A DNA stretch of 64,000 nt from Rahnella aceris. Its GTDB lineage: Bacteria > Pseudomonadota > Gammaproteobacteria > Enterobacterales > Enterobacteriaceae. The notes beneath the pieces were generated by a model. It was not told where the DNA came from, made no database searches, and worked only from the letters and a program-made list of their open reading frames with translations. This document shows positions 28,285 through 36,285 of the stretch, piece after piece (within the stretch, counting starts at the first letter, position 1; each line of letters starts with the position of its first letter). The DNA lies in assembly GCF_011684115.1 (NCBI RefSeq), contig NZ_JAADJV010000001.1:992001-1056000 (forward strand), given 5' to 3'. The translations under genes and the position numbers were made by a program.

Positions 28285-28848
28285 TCATGAATCACCAGAC
28301 ATCCCGGTGCTCAAAATCCGGCTGCGGCAAACCTCCAGAATCTCATCCGCAAGAGACGAATCATCAGGGCAGGCGCGGGATAACACCAGCGCACCGACAA
28401 GATGGGCAATCGTGTCAATCAGGTCGGCACGCGTGCTGCCTTCCACCTCTTTTTCGTTTCCTAAAACTGCCAGCTGACGTTCAATTCCGGCGGCAAATGC
28501 CGCCCTGATTGACGCAGACTGACGGGCTGTATCGGCGCCCAGTGCCGACATCACGCACCCCTTTCCCATATCAGCCCGATGTTGTCGGGAGAGGTAGTAT
28601 TCAATAAATTTTTCCCGGTCTACACCTGCCGTGCTTTCTGCGGATCGCCTGAAACCGCAGCTCATCGCCTCCGACATCAGATCAGCCTTGGAACCAAAGT
28701 GTTTGTAGAACCCGCCGTGGGTTAAGCCTGCCGCAGACATCAGTTCCGCCACGCCCACGCCATCGTAACCGCGCTCACGAAAAAGTTCTGAGGCCGTTTC
28801 TACAATGCGCATCCGGTTTTCCCGAACCTGCTCTTTTGACACTTTCAT
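28285..28848 (-). CDS. TetR-family regulator of the adjacent old-yellow-enzyme operon
   Basis: 187 residues. The DNA-binding domain reads IVETASELFRERGYDGVGVAELMSAAGLTHGGFYKHFGSKADL (coordinates about 28690-28810), the NemR/AcrR-like class. A C-terminal helical ligand domain follows, with a cysteine in GKGCVMSALG as in related regulators of electrophile responses. It is divergent from an NemA-like ene reductase, with a 16-bp palindrome between them. By analogy with nemR-nemA it senses reactive electrophiles, which is inference. Confidence 0.85.
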   Translation of the reverse strand: MKVSKEQVRENRMRIVETASELFRERGYDGVGVAELMSAAGLTHGGFYKHFGSKADLMSEAMSCGFRRSAESTAGVDREKFIEYYLSRQHRADMGKGCVMSALGADTARQSASIRAAFAAGIERQLAVLGNEKEVEGSTRADLIDTIAHLVGALVLSRACPDDSSLADEILEVCRSRILSTGMSGDS

Positions 28849-28923
28849 GCTTTCCTGCCCCTCTCAAAAATAGGGTTTAAGTATACATTGATGATGACCA
28901 TAATCAAACCGGTTGACTTTATA

Positions 28924-28939
28924 GATGATGATCATCATC
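28924..28939. promoter_or_regulatory. Palindromic TetR operator candidate
   Basis: GATGATGATCATCATC is a perfect 16-bp palindrome midway between the TetR gene and the ene reductase. It lies just after a TTGACT -35-like hexamer at 28913, a position suited to repression of both promoters. Confidence 0.55.
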
Positions 28940-28981
28940 ATTATATTGACCTTTGACCCACCACTTAGCAGGCGAATAAAC

Positions 28982-30073
28982 ATGACCAACCGACCACTAT
29001 TTCAACCTTATGATCTTGGCTCAATAACACTGGCCAACCACATCGTGATGGCACCGCTGACACGTAACCGGGCCGGAGCGGGGCTGGTGCCGGGCGAACT
29101 GGCGGCGACCTACTACGCCCAGCGTGCCACCGCAGGATTGCTGATTACCGAAGCGACGCAGATCTCCGCACAGGCGCAGGGTTATCAGGATACACCGGGG
29201 ATCTATACACAAGCTCAGATCGATGGCTGGCGCAAAGTGACTGACGCCGTGCATGCCAAAGGCGGGCGCATATTTGTACAGTTATGGCACGTGGGACGAA
29301 TTTCGCATGTCGATTTACAGCCCGGTGGCGCTGCGCCGGTTGCGCCGTCCGCCATCCGTGCTGAGACCAAGACCTTTGTGAACAACGGTTTTGCTGATGT
29401 CTCTGAACCACGTGCGCTGGCGTTGCAGGAAATACCGGGGATTATCGACGATTTCAGAAAGGCATCGGCCAATGCCATTGCCGCCGGATTTGACGGCGTG
29501 GAGATCCACGGCGCGAATGGCTATCTGCTGGAACAGTTCCTGAAAGACGGCGCAAACCAGCGTACCGATGAGTACGGCGGCTCTGTCGGGAATCGTGCGC
29601 GCCTGCTGCTGGAAGTCACGGCGGCCGTAAAAGATGAGATCGGCGCAGAACGCACTGGCGTACGCATTTCACCAGTGTCACCTGCTAATGCGATTTCATG
29701 CAGTGATCCGCAGCCACAATATGATTACCTCGCTGAACAACTCGATGCATTGGGCATCGTGTACCTCCATGTGGTTGAAGGCGCGACGGGCGGCCCGCGT
29801 GATGTATCACCGTTCGATTACGACTCCCTGCGCCGCCGTTTTAAAAACACCTACATCGGTAACAATGGCTATGACCTGGAACTGGCGTCCGCTCAGCTTG
29901 CGCAAGGTAAAGCCGATCTGTTCGCGTTCGGTCGTCCGTTCATCTCCAACCCGGATCTGGTTGAAAGGCTGAAGACGGGCGCGCCTCTGGCCTCGCTCAA
30001 TCCTGAAACTCTTTATGGCGGTGGCGCAGCGGGATATACCGATTACCCGTCGCTGACGGAGACCAGCAAGTAA
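28982..30073 (+). CDS. Old yellow enzyme-family ene reductase (NemA-like)
   Basis: 363 residues from ATG 28982. It is an FMN TIM barrel with RPLFQPYDLGSITLANHIVMAPLTRNRAGAG at the N-terminus, FVQLWHVGRI, and the substrate-binding EIHGANGYLLEQFLKDGANQRTDEYGG (the HGAN pair; coordinates about 29500-29580). C-terminal phosphate-binding loops are GNNGYDLELA and FAFGRPFISNPDL. It reduces activated C=C bonds, nitrate esters and other electrophiles with NAD(P)H in the cytoplasm. It is the first of three consecutive oxidoreductase genes downstream of the TetR operator. Confidence 0.93.
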   Translation: MTNRPLFQPYDLGSITLANHIVMAPLTRNRAGAGLVPGELAATYYAQRATAGLLITEATQISAQAQGYQDTPGIYTQAQIDGWRKVTDAVHAKGGRIFVQLWHVGRISHVDLQPGGAAPVAPSAIRAETKTFVNNGFADVSEPRALALQEIPGIIDDFRKASANAIAAGFDGVEIHGANGYLLEQFLKDGANQRTDEYGGSVGNRARLLLEVTAAVKDEIGAERTGVRISPVSPANAISCSDPQPQYDYLAEQLDALGIVYLHVVEGATGGPRDVSPFDYDSLRRRFKNTYIGNNGYDLELASAQLAQGKADLFAFGRPFISNPDLVERLKTGAPLASLNPETLYGGGAAGYTDYPSLTETSK

Positions 30074-30133
30074 AGCCCTACCTACATCGCACATTGCGGA
30101 TTTTGTTTACACATTAAGAAAGAAGATCAACTT

Positions 30134-30916
30134 ATGACTAAAGCTTCAGTTCTCATCACAGGCGCATCCACGGGTATTGGTGCTGTTTACGCGGAACGGT
30201 TTGCCCGCCGGGGCCACGACCTGGTTCTGGTCGCGCGCGACAAAGCGAAGTTAGAAACACTGGCCGCGCGTCTGCGACAGGAAAATGGCATTTCTGTCGA
30301 CGTTCTGCCTGCCGACCTCACGCAAACGCGTGATTTAGCCGCGGTCGAAGCCCGTCTGCGTGAAGACACACGGATTGGCATCCTTATCAATAACGCGGGT
30401 ATCGCGCAGTCCGGCAGTTTTACCGAGCAGACGCCTGATTCGATAGAAAGCCTTATCGCGCTTAACGTCACCGCCCTGACCAGACTGGCCAGCGCCGTGG
30501 CACCACGCTTTGTGCAAGCGGGGGGAGGAACGATCGTCAACATCAGTTCCATCGTCGGACTCGCCCCGGAATTTGCCATGACGGTTTACGGTGCAACCAA
30601 AGCCTTTGTGCTTTTCCTGTCTCAGGGAATGAATGTCGAGCTGTCATCTAAAGGCATTTATATCCAGGCGGTGCTCCCTGCTGGCACTTATACGGAAATC
30701 TGGGACCGTGCGGGTATCGACATCAGTAACTCGGCAAAATTCATGGAAGTGGGCGAGTTAGTCGATGCCGCACTGGTGGGCTTTGACCGCCGTGAACTGG
30801 TCACCATCCCGCCTTTACATAATGCTGCCCGCTGGGACACCCTCGATGCTTCACGTCAGGCGCTGCTCTCAGACATCAAACAAGATGAAGCCGCTGAACG
30901 ATATAAAACACGGTAA
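30134..30916 (+). CDS. Short-chain dehydrogenase/reductase (DltE/YdfG type)
   Basis: 260 residues. The cofactor loop is VLITGASTGIGAVYAERFARRGHDL, with an Arg after strand two suggesting NADP(H). It also has NNAGIAQSG, the Ser of IVNISSIVG and the catalytic YGATK. It is a cytosolic NAD(P)H-dependent oxidoreductase of unknown substrate. It lies 60 bases after the ene reductase, likely in the same TetR-controlled unit. Confidence 0.88.
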   Translation: MTKASVLITGASTGIGAVYAERFARRGHDLVLVARDKAKLETLAARLRQENGISVDVLPADLTQTRDLAAVEARLREDTRIGILINNAGIAQSGSFTEQTPDSIESLIALNVTALTRLASAVAPRFVQAGGGTIVNISSIVGLAPEFAMTVYGATKAFVLFLSQGMNVELSSKGIYIQAVLPAGTYTEIWDRAGIDISNSAKFMEVGELVDAALVGFDRRELVTIPPLHNAARWDTLDASRQALLSDIKQDEAAERYKTR

Positions 30917-31048
30917 TCAATGAGGTGCACTGTGCAGAACGGTCTTCCGGCTGTTCTGCACAGCGGTAAATCCGACATAAATCCCTTACAGCCTGTCGTC
31001 TCATCAGCGATGAGAAACCTTAAACACATCATGAAGGCCTTATTCAGC

Positions 31049-31867
31049 ATGACAAAAAAACGTGTAGCACTGGTTACCGGTGCGTCCTCAGGTATTGGCG
31101 AAGCGTCTGCCCGTAAACTTTTAGCCGCTGGATTTACTGTATATGGCACGAGCCGGCGTGGTTCACAGGCGGGAAAACATCCGTTTCCGTTACTGACGCT
31201 GGATGTGACCGACGACGCTTCTGTCGGAGCCGCCATTGAGGAGTTGCTGCGTCTGGAGGGGCAGATCGATGTTCTGGTGAACAATGCGGGCTTTGGGGTC
31301 GCTCCGGCGGCGGCGGAAGAAAGTTCTGTCGATCAGGCCAAACACATTTTCGACACCAACTTTCTGGGCATCGTCAGGTTGAGCCGGGCAGTGATCCCTC
31401 ATATGCGCCGTCAGGGCAGCGGACGCATCATCAATATCGGTTCGATACTCGGCATCGTTCCGTTGCCGTATGTGGCACTTTATGCGGCCAGTAAGCATGC
31501 GGTGGAAGGGTATTCGGGTGCACTGGATCATGAACTGCGCACGCAGGGCATCAGAGTTTCTGTCATCGAACCTGCTTACATGAAAACACAGTTTGAAGCC
31601 AATAATATCGAGCCGGATGCCAGGCTTGAAGAGTATGACCAGATCCGGGCTAAGCTGACGAAAGTGGTGAGCAAGGCAATGGCTGAGGCGGAAAGTCCGG
31701 AGGTGGTGGCTGACGTGGTGGTTAAAGCGGCTCAGACTTCACGTCCAAAGATTCGCTATACGGCGGGAAAGCTGGCTGGTCAGTTGAATTTTATTCTCAG
31801 ATTCGCCCCTGCGTCATTCCTGGATAAGGTGGTGCGCAAAAGTCTTCAGCTTGATGCGAAAAAATAA
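31049..31867 (+). CDS. Short-chain dehydrogenase/reductase
   Basis: About 272 residues from ATG 31049. An ATG at 31031 is an alternative and neither has a strong ribosome site. Motifs are VALVTGASSGIGEASARKLLAAGF, LVNNAGFGVAP, the Ser of IINIGSILG, and YAASKHAVEG. The C-terminal extension (RPKIRYTAGKLAGQLNFILRFAPA) is typical of oxidoreductases of the Ayr1/17-beta-HSD-like SDR group. It is third in a run of redox genes and is followed directly by a broken alcohol dehydrogenase start. Confidence 0.85.
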   Translation: MTKKRVALVTGASSGIGEASARKLLAAGFTVYGTSRRGSQAGKHPFPLLTLDVTDDASVGAAIEELLRLEGQIDVLVNNAGFGVAPAAAEESSVDQAKHIFDTNFLGIVRLSRAVIPHMRRQGSGRIINIGSILGIVPLPYVALYAASKHAVEGYSGALDHELRTQGIRVSVIEPAYMKTQFEANNIEPDARLEEYDQIRAKLTKVVSKAMAEAESPEVVADVVVKAAQTSRPKIRYTAGKLAGQLNFILRFAPASFLDKVVRKSLQLDAKK

Positions 31868-31882
31868 ATGAAGAATAAGACG

Positions 31883-31948
31883 ATGAAAGCATTTACGTTT
31901 AAACGCTACGGTAAATCCCTGAGCCGAACACTAATCAGATATCTTTGA
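31883..31948 (+). pseudogene. Remnant of a zinc alcohol dehydrogenase N-terminus
   Basis: The frame reads MKAFTFKRYGKS and then diverges into unrelated residues and a stop after 21 codons. MKAFTFKRYGKS is the usual opening of an NAD(P)-dependent alcohol dehydrogenase family often found after SDR and ene-reductase genes. No other part of such a gene follows, so a deletion appears to have removed about 95 percent of it. The following 110 bases contain a small hairpin (GACACTC/GAGTGTC at 32014-32035) and no gene. Confidence 0.5.
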
Positions 31949-32065
31949 CACTGACGCCTGTTTGGCGCAGGCGGATGCGCCGGTTAATCCTGAGGATTTT
32001 AGCGGTCAAAAACGACACTCTGAGTTCGGAGTGTCATTCGACGTTGGAAAAAAGAGTATTTCATT

Positions 32066-32851
32066 TCAGCGGGTTATTTGCGCAGCGGGGTTTTCCTGAA
32101 TTTCCGATAAAACCGTATCAGAAGCCACATGCCAGGGGGTAAGCGCCGCCATTCGTGCAAGAACCTCAACCCCCTGCGACATACCGGGTGCAGCAGATGA
32201 CATATCCTGCCCCAGTTCGCCGAGGTTGATGGACGGGTGATAACCCGCATATTCAGCACAGTCTTTCAGACCGTTAAGGACAAGCTGGCGGGCAGTGTCA
32301 TCCGCCATACCTTTCCCGGTCAGCCAGCACGCTAAGCCTTCCGCCAGAAAATAAAAGCCATGACTCATACAAAGACTGACCGTGGCTAAGTCAAAGTCCT
32401 GCTCGTCAGGCAAGACGGTCAGTGGACCCAGCAGGGAAAATAAACGCTGAACCTCTTGATCAGCACCAGTCAGGATCACGCTCGATTTATTGATTTCAGC
32501 GGCGAAGGAAAACATCAGTCTGACACAATCAGTGTGTCTGAATAGCTTTCGCAGACTCTGTGAGGGCAGCCCCGGCACCAGTGAAACCAGCGTTTGCGCG
32601 CTTCGCAACTGCACCTGATTGGCCATTTCATTCAGAGCATGGCGATCCACGCCGGTAATAATGACATCAGTCTCATTGATGACATCCTGGTAACTGTCCA
32701 GCGTCCAGCAGGGGAACTCTCTTCCCAGCTTGCGCACGCGTTCGTTGTTTCCCGAAACCAGAAATACCTCTGCATCAGGCGCGGCAAGAAACAATCCTCG
32801 TACCAGTTTTTCAGTTAACGCGTCTACCTCCAGAATACCTATCCTTTTCAT
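32066..32851 (-). CDS. Pyrroline-5-carboxylate-reductase-like protein with degenerate cofactor loop
   Basis: 261 residues with the overall layout of ProC. The N-terminal Rossmann-like part has TDVIITGVDRHALNEM and LVSLVPGLPSQSLRKLF. The C-terminal dimerisation half has AAPGMSQGVEVLARMAALTPW, matching the ProC region around its conserved Gly-Leu-Glu-Val-Leu. The first loop, IGILEVDALTEKLVRGL, lacks the GxGxMG of true P5C reductases, so NADPH binding is doubtful. It may be a repurposed or altered-specificity member. It is monocistronic, with no proline genes nearby. Confidence 0.65.
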   Translation of the reverse strand: MKRIGILEVDALTEKLVRGLFLAAPDAEVFLVSGNNERVRKLGREFPCWTLDSYQDVINETDVIITGVDRHALNEMANQVQLRSAQTLVSLVPGLPSQSLRKLFRHTDCVRLMFSFAAEINKSSVILTGADQEVQRLFSLLGPLTVLPDEQDFDLATVSLCMSHGFYFLAEGLACWLTGKGMADDTARQLVLNGLKDCAEYAGYHPSINLGELGQDMSSAAPGMSQGVEVLARMAALTPWHVASDTVLSEIQENPAAQITR

Positions 32852-32944
32852 CAGTCCCCCGGTTATCAGTACGGCTCTGTCGTGTTATCTACGGTAAAAA
32901 GGTCGTCACGTCTGTGACACAAGTAAGGGAAGATCTGCGGCATC

Positions 32945-34396
32945 TTATGGTGTGGCCGTTTCCGGTGGCTGCCAGCCTCCGCCGAGCGCCCTGAACGTTG
33001 CAACAGCCGCGCGCGCAGATTCTGTCTGCGCCTGCGCCCTGGCGTCGGAAGCCTGTAACAGGGTTTCATCGTTGTGCAGGACGTCCATCAGGCTGGCCGT
33101 TCCCTGCCGGTAAGCGATAAAAGATGACTGGCGGGCGCTGGCCAGGGCGGTTTCACCGCGGGTCAGCGTGGCGGCCTGTGTTTCACGATTGACCAGAGCA
33201 GAGAAAGCATTTTCGACGTCTTCGGTGGCGCGTAATACCGACAGGCGATAGGCCGCGAGCGCTTCGGCTTCCTGGCCTTTCGCCTGATCTATCTGGGCGT
33301 TGATGCGACCAAAATCGAAGAGCCGCCAGCGCAGTCCCAGCACGGCTGCCGACTGGCTGGCACCGCCGGAGAACAGGTTGTCGCCCGACACAGCCGTCGC
33401 GCTGCCGAGCAGGGCACTGAGTGAAAACTTCGGATAATACTCACTGACCGCCACGCCGATACGTGCACTCGACGCCGCGAGATGGCGCTCCGCCACGATA
33501 ATATCGGGTCTGCGGCGCAACAGGTCGGCAGGTGTGCCCGTTGAGGTTATCTGCGGAGCCTGCGGTATGGCACCCGGCAACGCTAACTGACTGCGATGGG
33601 TGCCGGGAGGCGTGCCGAGCATGACATCTAATGCATTCATCGCCGCATCAAGCCCGGTACGGAGAACCGGTACGGTTGCCTGAACCTGCGCCAGTTCCCC
33701 TTCGGTCTGGCGAACCTGATACGCCGGAGCCAGTCCTTTAGCGTTCAGGAGTTGTACCTTTTCCAGCAGCTCCTGCTGCGTACTGACCTGTTTCTCCGCG
33801 ATGGACAGCCGGGTTTGTAATCCGCGCAGGGTGATATAGGTATCGGCAGTCTGAGCCGCGACGGCAAGACGGGTGGCGGCGACGCCCGCTTCGGAAGCCT
33901 GATAGTCAGCCAGTGCAGCCTGACGCCCGCGTCGCAGCCCCCCAAATACGTCAATCTCCCAGCTTGCGTTGAGATCGGTTTCATAGCTATTGCCGTAGCG
34001 ATTATAATCCGGCGTTGCGCTGAGAACCTGACCCAGCGGGGTTTCGGCCGACTGATACGCGCGTGCCGCTTGCCCGCTGACGTTCCCTGAAGGTAACAGC
34101 GCTGCTGTGGCCGCGCCCAGTCCGGCGCGTGACTGGGCCATGCGGGCGGTGGCCTGTGCGAGATCGAGATTCTGCGCGAGGGCGTCGGTAACGTACTGAC
34201 TTAACAGGGGATCGCCGAAGCCGTCCCACCAGACGGCAAAACTGGCGGGTCTGGAGGCGCTTCTCTGCTGGACGGCAGACTGTGCCTGATAGCGTTCAGG
34301 AAGGGGGGCATCCGGGCGATGATAATCCGGCCCGACGGCGCAACCCGCCAGTAAGACGCTGCTCACCACCAGTGCAAGAGTACGGAGGGGGAACAT
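32945..34396 (-). CDS. RND efflux outer-membrane lipoprotein (OprM/NodT family)
   Basis: 483 residues. A signal peptide has the lipobox LLAGC at about residues 15-19. Two tandem outer-membrane-efflux repeats follow, with the landmark PDYHRPDAPLPERY, WEIDVFGGLRRGRQAAL in repeat one and LGLRWRLFDFGRINAQI in repeat two. It forms the TolC-like exit duct of a tripartite pump. Transcription diverges from a TetR gene whose other side carries the adaptor and RND genes. One of two matching palindromes lies in its promoter. Confidence 0.92.
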   Translation of the reverse strand: MFPLRTLALVVSSVLLAGCAVGPDYHRPDAPLPERYQAQSAVQQRSASRPASFAVWWDGFGDPLLSQYVTDALAQNLDLAQATARMAQSRAGLGAATAALLPSGNVSGQAARAYQSAETPLGQVLSATPDYNRYGNSYETDLNASWEIDVFGGLRRGRQAALADYQASEAGVAATRLAVAAQTADTYITLRGLQTRLSIAEKQVSTQQELLEKVQLLNAKGLAPAYQVRQTEGELAQVQATVPVLRTGLDAAMNALDVMLGTPPGTHRSQLALPGAIPQAPQITSTGTPADLLRRRPDIIVAERHLAASSARIGVAVSEYYPKFSLSALLGSATAVSGDNLFSGGASQSAAVLGLRWRLFDFGRINAQIDQAKGQEAEALAAYRLSVLRATEDVENAFSALVNRETQAATLTRGETALASARQSSFIAYRQGTASLMDVLHNDETLLQASDARAQAQTESARAAVATFRALGGGWQPPETATP

Positions 34397-34423
34397 TGAT
34401 ATTCCTTGAGTCAGTTTTGAAGT

Positions 34424-34447
34424 GTGACTACATTACCAAATGGTCAC
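34424..34447. promoter_or_regulatory. TetR operator candidate, copy 1 (GTGAC-N14-GTCAC)
   Basis: GTGAC and GTCAC are separated by exactly 14 bases between the outer-membrane gene and the TetR gene. An element with the same half-sites and spacing occurs at 35104 before the adaptor gene. Confidence 0.6.
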
Positions 34448-34485
34448 TCGTTGTCAATCAGGGCTCATTGAGCTAAGCTGGAAAA

Positions 34486-35100
34486 ATGACTAAACACATA
34501 AATGTACATCCCCCAAGGGGGCCATCGGATCACAGTGTGCGTGATCAGGTCGTTGACGCTGCCACAGAGCATTTCGGGCATTTTGGTTACGAGAAAACCA
34601 CGGTGTCAGAACTGGCTAAATCAATAGGGTTTTCAAAATCCTACATCTATAAATTTTTCGATTCCAAGCAGGCGATCGGCGAGGTGATCTGCACTAACCG
34701 GCTGGCGATGATCATGGCGATTGTCAATTCAGCGATTGCAGATGCCCCGTCGGCCTCCGAAAAGTTGCGGCGTTTATTCAGGGCACTGACTGAAGCCGGC
34801 AGTGATTTGTTTTTTCACGATCGCAAGCTTTATGACATTGCTGCCGTGGCGGCGCGGGATAAGTGGCCGTCGGCAGAGGCTCATGAAGAGCGTCTGAGAA
34901 CACTGATTGAACAAATCATTGTTGAAGGGCGGCAGGCGGGCGAGTTTGAACGAAAAACGCCGCTGGATGAGGCGGCGCACGCGATATATCTGGTCATGCG
35001 GCCTTACATCAGTCCGGTACAGTTGCAATACAATCTGGAAACGGCACCGGCGGCTGCGGCGCTCCTGTCCTCACTGATACTGAGAAGTCTGTCACCCTGA
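34486..35100 (+). CDS. TetR-family regulator of the RND pump
   Basis: 204 residues. The helix-turn-helix domain is VVDAATEHFGHFGYEKTTVSELAKSIGFSKSYIYKFFDSKQAI (about residues 22-65). The C-terminal part is a helical ligand-binding domain of the kind found in repressors of multidrug pumps. It sits between the outer-membrane lipoprotein gene (divergent) and the adaptor/RND genes (same strand), with a GTGAC-N14-GTCAC element on each side. That layout suggests it represses both transcription units. Confidence 0.88.
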   Translation: MTKHINVHPPRGPSDHSVRDQVVDAATEHFGHFGYEKTTVSELAKSIGFSKSYIYKFFDSKQAIGEVICTNRLAMIMAIVNSAIADAPSASEKLRRLFRALTEAGSDLFFHDRKLYDIAAVAARDKWPSAEAHEERLRTLIEQIIVEGRQAGEFERKTPLDEAAHAIYLVMRPYISPVQLQYNLETAPAAAALLSSLILRSLSP

Positions 35101-35103
35101 GTG

Positions 35104-35127
35104 GTGACTATTGACATTATTGGTCAC
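35104..35127. promoter_or_regulatory. TetR operator candidate, copy 2 (GTGAC-N14-GTCAC)
   Basis: GTGAC and GTCAC with 14 bases between, starting four bases after the TetR stop codon and 49 bases before the adaptor start. Half-sites and spacing match copy 1 at 34424. Confidence 0.6.
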
Positions 35128-35175
35128 TGGTCTGAGAATGCGGTTACTGTCCTGCTAATTCAATTAAGGGAACCC

Positions 35176-36285
35176 ATGCTCAGGCTTAATCCTGCCACCT
35201 TTGCTGTTTGCCTGTTGCCGCTTGCCCTTGTGGCCTGCGGCGACTCTTCCGGTACCGACGATCCCCGTACTCAGCCTCCTCTGGTCAGGTCTGCGACCGT
35301 GGTGAGTGCTGCCGATGCCTCCCGCGCATTTACCGGCGTTGTTGTCGCCCGGATTCAAAGCGACCTCGGTTTCAGAGTGCAGGGCAAAATCCTTGAACGC
35401 CTGGTCGATACCGGCCAGACCGTTAAACGCGGTCAGCCATTGATGCGTCTGGATCCGGTTGACCTGAGTCTGCAGGCACAGGCTCAGCAACAGACCGTCG
35501 CGGCGGCACGGGCCCGTGCAAGACAAGCGACTGATGACGAGGTGCGCTATCGCGGTCTGGTCGCTGCAGGCGCAGTGTCGGCATCGGCCTACGATCAGAT
35601 AAAGGCCGCCGCAGATACGGCCAAAGCGGAACTCAGTGCGGCTCAGGCCCAGGCCAATGTGGCGCAAAACGCCACGGGCTACGCCGTGCTGCTGGCTGAC
35701 GCCGACGGCGTGGTCATGGATACGCTGGCTGAACCCGGTCAGGTTGTCAGTGCCGGGCAGCCAGTGGTCCGGCTGGCCAGAGCAGGGCAACGCGAGGCCA
35801 TCGTGCAGTTGCCTGAGACGTTACGCCCGGTTGCCGGAAGCGAGGCCGAAGCAACGTTGTACGGTACCGGTAAACAGGCTGTCCCTGCGAAACTGCGGCT
35901 TCTTTCCGATGCGGCAGATCCGCTAACCCGTACTTTCGAGGCGAGATATGTACTTGAGGGAGCACTGGCGAATGCCCCGCTGGGATCCACCGTGACGCTG
36001 CATATTGCAGACGATAAATTACCGGGCCAGGTGATGCAGGTGCCTTTAGCGGCCATCTATGATCCGGGCAAAGGGCCGGGGGTCTGGGAGATTTCGGGTA
36101 AGCCCGCCAAAGTGTCATGGCGGCCCGTGCAGGTGCAGGGATTGGGTGACGATGCGGCGAGGGTGACCGGTTCCCTTAAGCCGGGAGAGCAGGTGGTCGC
36201 TCTCGGGGCGCATCTGCTGCATGACGGTGAGGCCGTACGCCTGGCCGAACAAAGCGATGCCAGCGTCGCCGGGAGCCAGCCATGA
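35176..36285 (+). CDS. RND efflux periplasmic adaptor lipoprotein
   Basis: 369 residues from ATG 35176, with AAGGG five bases upstream. Lipobox LALVAC lies near residue 20. A membrane-fusion protein layout follows: FRVQGKILERLVDTGQTVKRGQPLMRLDP (lipoyl half), a helical hairpin about residues 95-140, DGVVMDTLAEPGQVVSAGQPVVRLA (second lipoyl half) and a beta-barrel. It links the RND protein to the outer-membrane duct. The final ATG/TGA overlaps the start of the RND gene, so the two are translationally coupled. Confidence 0.92.
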   Translation: MLRLNPATFAVCLLPLALVACGDSSGTDDPRTQPPLVRSATVVSAADASRAFTGVVVARIQSDLGFRVQGKILERLVDTGQTVKRGQPLMRLDPVDLSLQAQAQQQTVAAARARARQATDDEVRYRGLVAAGAVSASAYDQIKAAADTAKAELSAAQAQANVAQNATGYAVLLADADGVVMDTLAEPGQVVSAGQPVVRLARAGQREAIVQLPETLRPVAGSEAEATLYGTGKQAVPAKLRLLSDAADPLTRTFEARYVLEGALANAPLGSTVTLHIADDKLPGQVMQVPLAAIYDPGKGPGVWEISGKPAKVSWRPVQVQGLGDDAARVTGSLKPGEQVVALGAHLLHDGEAVRLAEQSDASVAGSQP

